Below are positions 36,536 to 44,985 of a stretch of 64,000 nt of DNA, one piece after another (position 1 is the first letter of the stretch; every line of letters begins with the position of its first letter). The translations under genes and the position numbers were made by a program. The notes beneath the pieces are model-generated. The model searched no databases. It was not told the origin of the DNA and worked only from the letters and a program-made list of their open reading frames with translations. This DNA is from Oxalobacteraceae bacterium CAVE-383 (GTDB taxonomy: Bacteria; Pseudomonadota; Gammaproteobacteria; Burkholderiales; Burkholderiaceae_D). The DNA lies in NCBI GenBank assembly GCA_004134995.1, contig REGP01000003.1, forward strand, positions 62,001 through 126,000. Reading direction: 5' to 3'.

Positions 36536-37357
36536 ATGGAAAACATCACAGATAAGGCGGCGCAAGCCCATGCGTTTTTCCTCACGCATGGTTATGCCGT
36601 GGTAAAGAATATTGTCCCGCCATCGACCATTGCAAATGTTCATGCTTTCTTATTGAATCAGACCAATGATGCCTTGGGTCTCGCACAGAAAGAATTGCGA
36701 TGCGACTCTGCGTCCGGACTTATTGATGTCGCCGGCGAAATTGCAGAGGGCAAGTACGGGACATTGTCGGCACTCACCAAAGCGACTCGGGATACGCTGA
36801 CGGGCCATTTCCCCTTAAACGTACGGCTCTCAGAAAAACTTTGGCAAATACCAATGTCGCCCGAGGTCCGCGAGGTCTTGAAAGCGTGCCTGAACAGCAA
36901 AAACATTTTCATGCACATGCCGCCGACAGCTCGTTTCGTCTTGTCAAAAAACAAACACGCCGGCGTTCCGCCTCACCAGGACATCAGCTATAACGGGCAT
37001 ATGAGTTCCTTCATCACAATGTGGGTGCCGCTAGTAGACATCACGGATGAATGTGGCGGCGTCATCGTCTACGAAGGAAGCGGCCAGAGCAATGTGCAAG
37101 AAGCGCCCGATTCGCAACAGCAGTATTGGCGCAAACCTATCGAGACACTGGATTACAAACCCAGGCATATGACGATCAAGGCGGGCGACATCTTGTTGCT
37201 CAATCAGAATATCGTCCATGGCTCCGCTCTCAATTCTTCCGATCAAACGCGTATTTCGATCGATTTCAGAATTTTCGGGGAGCAAGACTCATCGACCAAA
37301 CATTATCTCGATCTGCAAACTATGCATATATTCGAGCCAAAAATTTCAGTACTTTAA
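36536..37357 (+). CDS. Phytanoyl-CoA dioxygenase family protein (second)
   Basis: A 273-residue Fe(II)/2-oxoglutarate oxygenase with the metal HxD in VPPHQDISYN (about residue 143), a distal His in NIVHGSALNSSDQ and the arginine in TRISIDF. It is related in its triad spacing to the protein encoded at 31504 but clearly diverged. It is followed 12 bases later by a TylF-type methyltransferase gene. A hydroxylation or dehydrogenation of the cluster sugar is possible. Confidence 0.85.
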   Translation: MENITDKAAQAHAFFLTHGYAVVKNIVPPSTIANVHAFLLNQTNDALGLAQKELRCDSASGLIDVAGEIAEGKYGTLSALTKATRDTLTGHFPLNVRLSEKLWQIPMSPEVREVLKACLNSKNIFMHMPPTARFVLSKNKHAGVPPHQDISYNGHMSSFITMWVPLVDITDECGGVIVYEGSGQSNVQEAPDSQQQYWRKPIETLDYKPRHMTIKAGDILLLNQNIVHGSALNSSDQTRISIDFRIFGEQDSSTKHYLDLQTMHIFEPKISVL

Positions 37358-37369
37358 AAAGGCCAAAAA

Positions 37370-38131
37370 ATGACCAAGTTTGATGGATTCAAAAAAACTG
37401 GTACAGATAGCGATGTGGAAGAAGCGCTTAAACAGCATCTTGCAAAATACTCCATCGATTCATTGGATGCAGTAAAGCTCTTTCCTGTATTGGCACGACG
37501 CCAATCCCTCAAGCGTTTTCTCGCCCATGTCGAATTATTCAGAATGACACTGGATGTGCCGGGCGACATCGCCGAACTTGGTGTGTTTCGTGGCCTTGGC
37601 TTGATGACTTGGGCCAACCTGCTGGAATCCTACTGTATCGGGGATCGCACCAAGACAGTCTATGGCTTCGATAACTGGAAAGGGTTTACCGAACTGCTCG
37701 AGCAAGATGGCAAGGTCGAAGAAAGTGTACAAAAGGTACAAGGTGGCTTCTCGCCTCATGATTATTTTCAGGAATTAGTGGAAGCAATTGAAATTTTCGA
37801 TAACGATCGATTCATTCCGTGGAAGCCCAGAATCAAACTTGAAATCGGCAACATTGAAGAATCTGTTGTCAGTTTCTGTGAGCAAAATCCCGGTGTCCGT
37901 TTCTCGCTGATACATTTTGATTGCGATTTGTACAAGCCGACCAAGGTGGCCCTCGAGCATTTATGGCCTCGGGTTGCACGTGGCGGCGTAGTGCTGTTCG
38001 ACGAGTATGGCATTCCTGAGTGGCCGGGAGAAACCAAGGCGGTCGATGAGTTCATGGCAGATAAGCCTGAGTTACGACTGAAAACGTTTAACTGGACCAA
38101 CACACCTGCGGCTTATCTGGTCAAGCCGTAA
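37370..38131 (+). CDS. TylF/MycF-type macrocin O-methyltransferase family protein
   Basis: A 253-residue SAM methyltransferase of the TylF family, which methylates sugar hydroxyls in antibiotics such as tylosin and mycinamicin. Visible features are IAELGVFRGLGLMTWA (SAM region), VYGFDNWKGF, HFDCDLYKPT (metal ligands) and FDEYGIPEWPGETKAVDEF. It supports the idea that the cluster sugar is O-methylated. A 167-base gap without recognised features follows. Confidence 0.88.
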   Translation: MTKFDGFKKTGTDSDVEEALKQHLAKYSIDSLDAVKLFPVLARRQSLKRFLAHVELFRMTLDVPGDIAELGVFRGLGLMTWANLLESYCIGDRTKTVYGFDNWKGFTELLEQDGKVEESVQKVQGGFSPHDYFQELVEAIEIFDNDRFIPWKPRIKLEIGNIEESVVSFCEQNPGVRFSLIHFDCDLYKPTKVALEHLWPRVARGGVVLFDEYGIPEWPGETKAVDEFMADKPELRLKTFNWTNTPAAYLVKP

Positions 38132-38298
38132 CGAAGTCCTGTAGACGTCGTTACTGGCCAGAATGTAGCGGGCCATGCCATTGCGCCCCAAATTAGATGT
38201 TTGCCGGTCATTTACGAGGCTATTTCCCAGATGGAAGGCATCGACAGAGAGGTATGCTTTGTCACTATCTGTTGTTTTAACCTAACAGGCCGGACATT

Positions 38299-39789
38299 TT
38301 GAGCGATATTTCCTCGATAAACCATAGCGTCATTACTGACATCAAAAACGTGGCCGCTAACGGCAAGCGCGTTGTTTTTGTCGCGGGCAACTTTAACACC
38401 GTCCATCCGGGGCATCTTCGCCTGTTGCGTTTCGCAGCGGAATGTGGAGACTGTCTTGTGGTAGGGGTCACGGACGACCAAGCTCCGGGGGTGATGCTGC
38501 CCCGGCAGTTGCGGCTGGATGGCATCAAGGCAATCGGATTTGTCGATTTCGCCTTTGAGCTGCACATTTCTGTCGAAGCCTTGATCGCCGACCTGAAGCC
38601 GGCGGTTGTGGTCAAAGGCGACGAACACGAATCCCGTTTCAATCCCGAGCAGGCTGCGGTTGACAGCTACGGCGGCAAGTTGCTGTTCAGTTCCGGCGAA
38701 ATGCGTTTCTCATCGATGGATCTGCTGAAGCGGGAATTTTTTGAGCCGAATCTGTCTTCGATCGTTCGCCCGAAAGAGTATCTGGCACGACACAGTTTTT
38801 CGATGGCCGATTTGCGCGCGACCATGGAGAAGTTCAAGGGCTTTCGGGTGACCGTGCTCGGCGACCTGATTGTCGATGAATACGTCAATTGCGAAGCGCT
38901 CGGCATGTCGCAGGAAGATCCGACCCTGGTCGTTACGCCGATTCAGAGCCAGCGTTTCATCGGCGGCGCCGCGATTGTCGCTTCGCATGCGCGTGAAATG
39001 GGTGCCGAGGTTAATTATTTTTCGGTGTCAGGTGCTGACGTGTCTGCCATATTCGCACGGGAAAAACTGCATGAGTATGGCGTGAAGGCAACGGTGTTCG
39101 AAGACGACAGCCGGCCGACCACCCTGAAACAGCGCTTTCGCGCCTCGGGCAAGACGCTGTTGCGCGTCAGCCATCTGCGCCAGCACGAACTGGAGTTGCA
39201 ACTCGCACGTCGCTTCGTCAAAGCGGTGAAAGCGGCGTTGAAGTCAACGGATCTGCTTATTTTTTCCGACTTCAACTATGGTTGCCTGCCGCAATCCGTG
39301 GTCGATGAAATAACAGAAGAATGCATCCGCCGTAATATTCCGATGGTCGCCGACAGCCAGTCTTCGTCTCAAATGGGCGATGTATCCCGTTTCAAGGGGA
39401 TGATGCTCCTGACGCCGACCGAACGCGAGGCGCGCCTGGCGGTGCGCGATTACAGCGCCGGCCTTGTCGTGCTCGCCGAAAAACTGCGTGAGAAATCACG
39501 AGCCACAAACATCCTGATGACGCTGGGTGCGGAAGGCATCATTGCGCATGCCGCGTCAAAAGACCCTGATGAATGGCTGACCGACCGCTTGCCGGCATTC
39601 AACATGTCGCCCAAGGACACCGCCGGCGCCGGCGACAGCTTGCTTACCTGCTGCTCCATGGCCCTAGCGGTCGGCGCCGACATCTGGCAAAGCATGTATC
39701 TGGGATCGATCGCCGCGGCCTGCCAGATCAGCCGGGTTGGCAACATTCCTCTGTCGCAGCGCGACATGACGCAGGAATTGGCGGATTAG
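38299..39789 (+). CDS. Bifunctional nucleotidyltransferase-PfkB kinase, HldE-like with reversed domain order
   Basis: A 496-residue fusion. Residues about 22-150 form a cytidylyltransferase-like domain (VAGNFNTVHPGHLRLL, with the HPGH signature). Residues about 182-490 form a ribokinase/PfkB kinase closely resembling the HldE kinase (VLGDLIVDEY, FIGGAAIVASHA, DTAGAGDS near residue 440). E. coli HldE has the kinase first and the nucleotidyltransferase second, so the order is swapped. It would phosphorylate C1 and activate a heptose-like sugar. The start appears to be TTG. Confidence 0.85.
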   Translation: MSDISSINHSVITDIKNVAANGKRVVFVAGNFNTVHPGHLRLLRFAAECGDCLVVGVTDDQAPGVMLPRQLRLDGIKAIGFVDFAFELHISVEALIADLKPAVVVKGDEHESRFNPEQAAVDSYGGKLLFSSGEMRFSSMDLLKREFFEPNLSSIVRPKEYLARHSFSMADLRATMEKFKGFRVTVLGDLIVDEYVNCEALGMSQEDPTLVVTPIQSQRFIGGAAIVASHAREMGAEVNYFSVSGADVSAIFAREKLHEYGVKATVFEDDSRPTTLKQRFRASGKTLLRVSHLRQHELELQLARRFVKAVKAALKSTDLLIFSDFNYGCLPQSVVDEITEECIRRNIPMVADSQSSSQMGDVSRFKGMMLLTPTEREARLAVRDYSAGLVVLAEKLREKSRATNILMTLGAEGIIAHAASKDPDEWLTDRLPAFNMSPKDTAGAGDSLLTCCSMALAVGADIWQSMYLGSIAAACQISRVGNIPLSQRDMTQELAD

Positions 39790-39791
39790 CG

Positions 39792-40592
39792 ATGCGCGCC
39801 ATGCTGCTTGCTGGCGGTTACGGCACCCGTCTCAAGCCGTTGACAAATTACCTGCCGAAATGCCTGGTGCCGATCCATGGACGGCCGTTGCTGGATTACT
39901 GGCTTGAAGCATTGGTGGCAGGCGGTGTTACCGAAATATTGGTGAATACGCATTACCTTGCGCCTATGGTCAGGAAATTTGTCGAAGGCTGCGCCTGGAC
40001 CGAATTCGTCACATTGGTTCACGAGGAGCACCTGCTCGGTACCGGCGGAACCGTTGTCCGCAATGGCGATTTTTTTGGCGATGGGCCGTTTATCGTCGCG
40101 CATGCCGATAACCTGACCTTGTTCGATGTTCAGGATTTCATCGACAGCCATCTGAGGCGGCCGCAATCGACCGTGATGACGATGATGACATTCGAAACGG
40201 ACGATCCGAAATCCTGCGGCATATTGGAGTTGGACGCGCGGGGCGTGGTCGTTGCCTTTCACGAAAAGGTGGCGAATCCGCCGGGCAATTTTGCCAACGC
40301 GGCAGTGTATATTTTTGAGCCTGCGCTGATTGCTTCGATGAAGGAAATCGGCGCGATCGAAATCGATTTGAGTACGCAGGTCATTCCCAGGTTGATGGGA
40401 AAAATCATTACTTTTTTCAATGATACTTATCATCGTGATATCGGAACAATTGCACAATGGCAAATGGCCAATCGCGATTTTCCTGCATTGCCGGCGGATA
40501 TTCGGAGTGCTGCTGCCTGGGAAAACGCCCTGGCCGGGAGTGGTGAAGCCGGGCTGGCATCCATCATCGAGGATTTGCTGGCAAGGGGGTAA
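39792..40592 (+). CDS. Sugar-1-phosphate nucleotidyltransferase
   Basis: A 266-residue nucleotidyltransferase with the signature AMLLAGGYGTRLKPLTNYLPKCLVPI and GTGGTVVRNGDFF, and the metal-binding HADNLT. It resembles mannose-1-phosphate guanylyltransferase and HddC-type enzymes more than RmlA. The ATG is 2 bases after the fusion gene stop, although the frame is open upstream. It may provide the NDP-activated form of the cluster sugar; the nucleotide is not predictable. Confidence 0.85.
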   Translation: MRAMLLAGGYGTRLKPLTNYLPKCLVPIHGRPLLDYWLEALVAGGVTEILVNTHYLAPMVRKFVEGCAWTEFVTLVHEEHLLGTGGTVVRNGDFFGDGPFIVAHADNLTLFDVQDFIDSHLRRPQSTVMTMMTFETDDPKSCGILELDARGVVVAFHEKVANPPGNFANAAVYIFEPALIASMKEIGAIEIDLSTQVIPRLMGKIITFFNDTYHRDIGTIAQWQMANRDFPALPADIRSAAAWENALAGSGEAGLASIIEDLLARG

Positions 40593-40644
40593 AAAAGCAG
40601 ATTCCGGCAAAATCATTCGCTTACAGACATGATTTATCGATAAA

Positions 40645-40673
40645 ATGACCGGTCTTGTCGTTTTTTTTATAAT
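40645..40673 (+). promoter_or_regulatory. Candidate sigma-70 promoter of rmlB
   Basis: ATGACC at 40645-40650 and a perfect TATAAT at 40668-40673, spaced by 17 bases, lie 14 bases before the rmlB ATG. They suggest that rmlB can be transcribed separately from the block upstream. The -35 is only a partial match. Confidence 0.45.
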
Positions 40674-40687
40674 TTTCAGGTAAGCGG

Positions 40688-41743
40688 ATGATTTTTGTCA
40701 CTGGCGGCGCCGGATTCATTGGCTCGAATTTCGTATTGGACTGGCTGGCGCAAAGCGATGAGCCTGTGCTTAATTTCGATAAGCTGACCTATGCGGGCAA
40801 TCTGAACAATCTGGCTACATTAAATGGCGACAGCCGTCATTTGTTTGTGCACGGCGATATTTGCGATGGTGGGCAGGTGGCGGCATTGCTGGCTGATCAT
40901 AAACCGCGAGCAATCGTGCATTTTGCAGCTGAAAGCCATGTCGATCGTTCGATCCATGGCCCGGCCGCGTTCGTTGAAACCAACGTCAATGGCACGTTCA
41001 GTCTGCTGGAAGCCACACGGGTGTATTGGGGCGCATTGCCCGACGTCGAAAAGAGCGCTTTCCGTTTCCTGCATGTTTCCACTGATGAGGTATACGGCAC
41101 GCTGGGTCCGGACGATGCGCCCTTCACCGAAACCACCGCATACGCTCCCAACAGCCCCTATTCGGCCTCCAAGGCCGCATCCGACCATCTGGTGCGTTCC
41201 TATCATCACACCTACGGCTTGCCGACGCTGACCACCAATTGCTCGAACAATTACGGCCCCTATCATTTTCCGGAAAAACTGATCCCCCTGATCATCGCCA
41301 ATGCCTGCGCCGGCAAGCCTTTGCCGATATACGGCGACGGACGCCAGGTGCGCGACTGGCTGTATGTCGGCGACCATTGCGCCGCGATCAGACGCGTGCT
41401 GGAAGCCGGGCGCCTGGGCGAGGTGTATAACGTCGGCGGCTGGAATGAAATGGCCAATATCGATGTGGTGCATTTGCTGTGCGACATGCTGGATAAGCTG
41501 GTTCCCAAGGCGGCCGGCAGTTATCGCGATCAGATTACCCACGTGCAGGACAGGCCCGGCCACGACCGTCGCTATGCGATCGATGCGCGCAAGCTGGAGC
41601 GGGAGCTGGGATGGAGGCCGGCCGAGACTTTTGAAACCGGTATCGGCAAGACGGTGCGCTGGTATCTGGAGAATCAGGACTGGGTCGATAATGTCCAGTC
41701 GGGCGACTATCTGAAGGGTGAATGCAAAATTTCAGGTATCTAG
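40688..41743 (+). CDS. rmlB: dTDP-glucose 4,6-dehydratase
   Basis: A 351-residue extended SDR that turns dTDP-glucose into the 4-keto-6-deoxy intermediate for rhamnose and many deoxy amino sugars. All family marks are present: VTGGAGFIGSNFV, HVSTDEVYGTLG, PYSASKAASDHLV and NCSNNYGPYHFPEKLIP. The usual partners rmlA and rmlC are not in the window; an RmlD-like gene lies at 51464 on the other strand. It is the last plus-strand gene, 27 bases from the convergent minus-strand block. Confidence 0.95.
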   Translation: MIFVTGGAGFIGSNFVLDWLAQSDEPVLNFDKLTYAGNLNNLATLNGDSRHLFVHGDICDGGQVAALLADHKPRAIVHFAAESHVDRSIHGPAAFVETNVNGTFSLLEATRVYWGALPDVEKSAFRFLHVSTDEVYGTLGPDDAPFTETTAYAPNSPYSASKAASDHLVRSYHHTYGLPTLTTNCSNNYGPYHFPEKLIPLIIANACAGKPLPIYGDGRQVRDWLYVGDHCAAIRRVLEAGRLGEVYNVGGWNEMANIDVVHLLCDMLDKLVPKAAGSYRDQITHVQDRPGHDRRYAIDARKLERELGWRPAETFETGIGKTVRWYLENQDWVDNVQSGDYLKGECKISGI

Positions 41744-41770
41744 TCTGCTTGGAGGAGCACCAGTTCGTTT

Positions 41771-43234
41771 TTAAATATAGCGGCGAATAGTAGAGACGAT
41801 CCGATTGATCTGACTTTCCGTCATATTTGAGCCTGATGGCAGACAAATCCCTTGAGCAAACAAACGGTCGGATACCGATTCGTCCGAATCGGAAAAATAT
41901 CTGCAGCCAGCGAAGACAGGTTGCAGATGCATCGGCTTCCAAACGGGGCGAGCTTCGATCAGTTCGCTTGCAAGTTTTGATATTAATTCGGCGCTGCTGA
42001 TACCTGCACGTGGGTCGATTGTGCATACGGTTAGCCAATGTGTTGAATAGCTCCAGTCCGGCTCTGGCATCCAGGTGATGTTTTTTGTATCGGAAAAAGC
42101 ATCGCGATAAGCCTGGAACACTGCGCGGCGCGCCTCTACCCGCTCTTTCAGTACCTTGAGCTGGCCTCGCCCCACGCCCGCCAGGATGTTGCTCATGCGA
42201 TAGTTGAAGCCAATCTGGGTATGTTGATAGTGCGGTGCAGGGTCGCGTGCCTGAGTGGCCAGAAAGCGCGCTTTGGCGATCAATGCCCCATCGTCTGAAA
42301 CCAGCATGCCGCCGCCGGACGTCGTAATGATTTTGTTGCCATTGAAGGAGTACACATTGAGATGGCCGAATGTCCCGCTGGCACGGCCCTTGTAATACGC
42401 GCCTAAGGATTCGGCAGCATCTTCCAGTACAGGAACGCCATATTCCTGGCAAATGGCCATCAGGCTATCCATATCGGCGCTTTGTCCGTATAAATTGACG
42501 ATAATCACCGCTTTAGGCAACCACCCTTCCTTGGTTGCTGCTAGAAATGCCTTCTTGAGCGCTACGGGGGACATGTTCCAACTAATGTCGTCAGAATCGA
42601 TAAATACAGGTTCAGCGCCCTGATAAACAATCGGATTGGCGCTGGCAACGAATGTCAGGGTCGAACAAAAAATCTTGTCGCCACGACCGACATCCATTAA
42701 CTGAAGCGCCAGATGAATGGCTGCAGTACCCGAAGACAGCGCCGCTGCATGTTTGATGCCGACCAGTTCAGCCAATTCGGATTCGAACGCATCGACATTC
42801 GGTCCCAGAGGCGCAATCCAATTAGTACGAAATGCCTCTTCAACAAATTCGCGCTCGGTGCTGCCCATGTGAGGAGTGGACAGAAGAATTTGTTCATCTA
42901 TCAGACGGCGTTCAAGTATATCGACTGCTTCTCCCGCTTCGTTAACCACTGGCAAATGATTGATGAGATGTTTATTCATCAGATCGAGCGCTTCGCGTCT
43001 GGAGGCGCTTTTTGGAATGGTCAGGGATTGGATGCTGGCAAGCTTTGTCAATGTATCATCCAACTGAGCGCCATCCAGTAAAAGCCGGCGAATATCGCCA
43101 TCTGTGACGGTACGTTCGAGAAGGCCACGCTGGTCAATTAAAAGTAGTAGTCCGACTGCAGTATTATTGAGCGCCAGCAAAGCAGCGCGCAAAGTAGTCT
43201 TGCGGCTTACCGTCACATCCTGAATATTAAACAC
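41771..43234 (-). CDS. CBS-domain-fused DegT/DnrJ/EryC1 aminotransferase (LegC-like)
   Basis: A 487-residue fusion. Residues about 1-118 form a CBS pair (LIDQRGLLERTVTDGDIRRLLLDG; NHLPVVNEAGEAVDIL). Residues about 119-487 form a PLP sugar aminotransferase with the PLP lysine at about residue 301 (FNGNKIITTSGGG). In legionaminic acid clusters a CBS pair of this kind normally sits on the nucleotidyltransferase PtmE, so this is an unusual carrier. The start is a GTG one base after the upstream stop, with an AAGGAAG ribosome site. It probably makes the 4-amino sugar precursor of a nonulosonate. Confidence 0.9.
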   Translation of the reverse strand: MFNIQDVTVSRKTTLRAALLALNNTAVGLLLLIDQRGLLERTVTDGDIRRLLLDGAQLDDTLTKLASIQSLTIPKSASRREALDLMNKHLINHLPVVNEAGEAVDILERRLIDEQILLSTPHMGSTEREFVEEAFRTNWIAPLGPNVDAFESELAELVGIKHAAALSSGTAAIHLALQLMDVGRGDKIFCSTLTFVASANPIVYQGAEPVFIDSDDISWNMSPVALKKAFLAATKEGWLPKAVIIVNLYGQSADMDSLMAICQEYGVPVLEDAAESLGAYYKGRASGTFGHLNVYSFNGNKIITTSGGGMLVSDDGALIAKARFLATQARDPAPHYQHTQIGFNYRMSNILAGVGRGQLKVLKERVEARRAVFQAYRDAFSDTKNITWMPEPDWSYSTHWLTVCTIDPRAGISSAELISKLASELIEARPVWKPMHLQPVFAGCRYFSDSDESVSDRLFAQGICLPSGSNMTESQINRIVSTIRRYI

Positions 43235-43235
43235 G

Positions 43236-43868
43236 TTACTTCCTTTTCAAATTTTTGGCTGGTACACCAGCTTGTATTTCTTCTGCCTGCACGTCGGCGA
43301 TGACAACCGCGCCGGCGCCAATGATAGCGTTCGAACCTATATGTACTCCCGGTAAGATGTTCGCGCCGGCGCCGATCAGTACACCTGAGCCTATACAAAC
43401 ATTTCCTCCAAGCGTCGCATTTGGCGCAATATGCGAAAAATCCCCCACGATGCAATCATGGTCGATGATTGCACCATGATTTACGATCACCGTTTTTCCA
43501 AGTCGCGCGGATGGTGCGACTATGGCCCGCGCAGCAATGAACCCGCCGTCACCTATCTCAGCGTGACGCGACACGCTTGCAACAGGATGCACAATCGTCA
43601 GGGCGCGTGCTCCCATCGATACCAATTGCGTGAACATTGCTCGCCGCACGGAACAATTACCAATTGCGAGATGGAAGCACGCACCCGCCAATTCCTCGGT
43701 AACAGCCGGAACGCTTATCTCGAAGCCGATAATACTTTCGCCCGAGCATTTCGGATTGTCATCGCGAATTCTGACATAGGCCATGTCGAAACGGGCTTCC
43801 GTCAAGGCGTCCAGGACAACTTTTGAATGTCCTCCCGCACCGAGCAAATAGAGAAATTCAGTACGCAT
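43236..43868 (-). CDS. NeuD/PglD family sugar O/N-acyltransferase
   Basis: A 210-residue acetyltransferase with an N-terminal Rossmann-like part (LYLLGAGGHSKVVLDAL) and a left-handed beta-helix of hexapeptide repeats (about residues 95-195, e.g. NHGAIIDHDC, GAGANILPGV). PglD and LegH acetylate the amino group made by a PglE/LegC-type aminotransferase, which is the next gene. It overlaps the neuC gene by 11 bases. Confidence 0.9.
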   Translation of the reverse strand: MRTEFLYLLGAGGHSKVVLDALTEARFDMAYVRIRDDNPKCSGESIIGFEISVPAVTEELAGACFHLAIGNCSVRRAMFTQLVSMGARALTIVHPVASVSRHAEIGDGGFIAARAIVAPSARLGKTVIVNHGAIIDHDCIVGDFSHIAPNATLGGNVCIGSGVLIGAGANILPGVHIGSNAIIGAGAVVIADVQAEEIQAGVPAKNLKRK

Positions 43869-44985
43869 TGGATTTGGCTAGAAGGTCGGCGCCGAGCGGA
43901 GTCTCTTGTAGAAGTTGTAAAATGCGCCGCCCTGATTCGCCATCTCCGTATACATTCTGTCTGGTGGTGCGGCCGGATTTTAATGCCGCCGAGATAGCAG
44001 TATCGATGGCAGCAGCATCGGTGGGGACATCAATCGTATTGGCATTGCGCTCTCGTAAGTTTTGGCGGGAGCCGATATTGATGACGGGCGTACCGAAAGA
44101 CGCCGCTTCAATAATGCCGGCACTGGAATTGCCGATCATGATATCTGCTGCAGCCATCCATGAAATGAATTGCTCCCTCGGGAAATGGGTAATGACGCGT
44201 ATATTTTTGTCGTCTGCATGCAAAGCCAGCACTTGCCTGATTTGGTCGCTGCCCGCATCCGAGTTAGGTTTGAGGGCTACAATCTGCAGATCGTGCGATG
44301 CCATGGCGGAAAAAATAGCTTCCAGCGTTTTACCTGCGGCATCCGCTTCTTGCAAGACAGGATGATATACCAACAACGCGAAAGGGCGCTTCTGGTCGAG
44401 GCCGATAGATTGCAATAATGTCGTACGGCTGATGGATGACAGGTCGGTTAAGCCATCTAGCCCTGGCGCCCCGACGACATGGATATGGTCAGGGCTTTCA
44501 CCCATGCGGATCAGTCTGTCGCGCGCTTCGGCAGTCGCCACGCAATGAATGTGAGACAGTTTAGATATCGCATGTCGTACGGGTTCATCGACAGTACCGG
44601 AACGTTCCCCCCCATGAATATGAAATATTGGAATATTTAAATGAATGGCCGCAATTGCCCCAGCCAGCATTTCGCCGCGGTCGCCCAGCAAGAGTATCAA
44701 GTCCGGCTTTGCCGCGGCTAGTATGTCGGTAAGTGCAGTCACCATACGACCGATGTTCCGTCCCATCGTACTACCGGACGATTGCGCTTCAACTTCTATT
44801 TTTGCTTCTATATTCAACCCGGTCGATTCGATATCCCTGACCGTAAGGCCATATTCTGCAAGCAAATGCATGCCAGTCACAATGATCGATAATTTCAGAG
44901 CTGGGGTCTGGTCGATTAATCGCAGCGTCGATTGCATCAAGCCGAAATCTGCGCGGGTGCCGGTGATATAGCAAATTTTACGCAT
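43858..44985 (-). CDS. neuC: UDP-GlcNAc 2-epimerase (hydrolysing), NeuC/LegG-like
   Basis: A 375-residue GT-B-fold enzyme that hydrolyses and 2-epimerises an NDP-amino sugar to a free mannosamine-type sugar for NeuB. The N-terminal ICYITGTRADFGLM, GDRGEMLAGAIAA, HIHGGERSGTVDE and C-terminal NSSAGIIEAASFGTPVINIGSRQ are typical. The ATG at 44985 overlaps the upstream neuB stop (ATGA); an in-frame start six codons earlier is less likely. In this setting it is probably the LegG-type enzyme of a legionaminic acid pathway. Confidence 0.92.
   Translation of the reverse strand: MRKICYITGTRADFGLMQSTLRLIDQTPALKLSIIVTGMHLLAEYGLTVRDIESTGLNIEAKIEVEAQSSGSTMGRNIGRMVTALTDILAAAKPDLILLLGDRGEMLAGAIAAIHLNIPIFHIHGGERSGTVDEPVRHAISKLSHIHCVATAEARDRLIRMGESPDHIHVVGAPGLDGLTDLSSISRTTLLQSIGLDQKRPFALLVYHPVLQEADAAGKTLEAIFSAMASHDLQIVALKPNSDAGSDQIRQVLALHADDKNIRVITHFPREQFISWMAAADIMIGNSSAGIIEAASFGTPVINIGSRQNLRERNANTIDVPTDAAAIDTAISAALKSGRTTRQNVYGDGESGRRILQLLQETPLGADLLAKSNAY

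Noticed and set aside
38132-38298. Regulatory RNA or gene remnant before the kinase-nucleotidyltransferase fusion
   Set aside because: I found no open frame with similarity, no stable hairpin and no promoter pair in these 167 bases.
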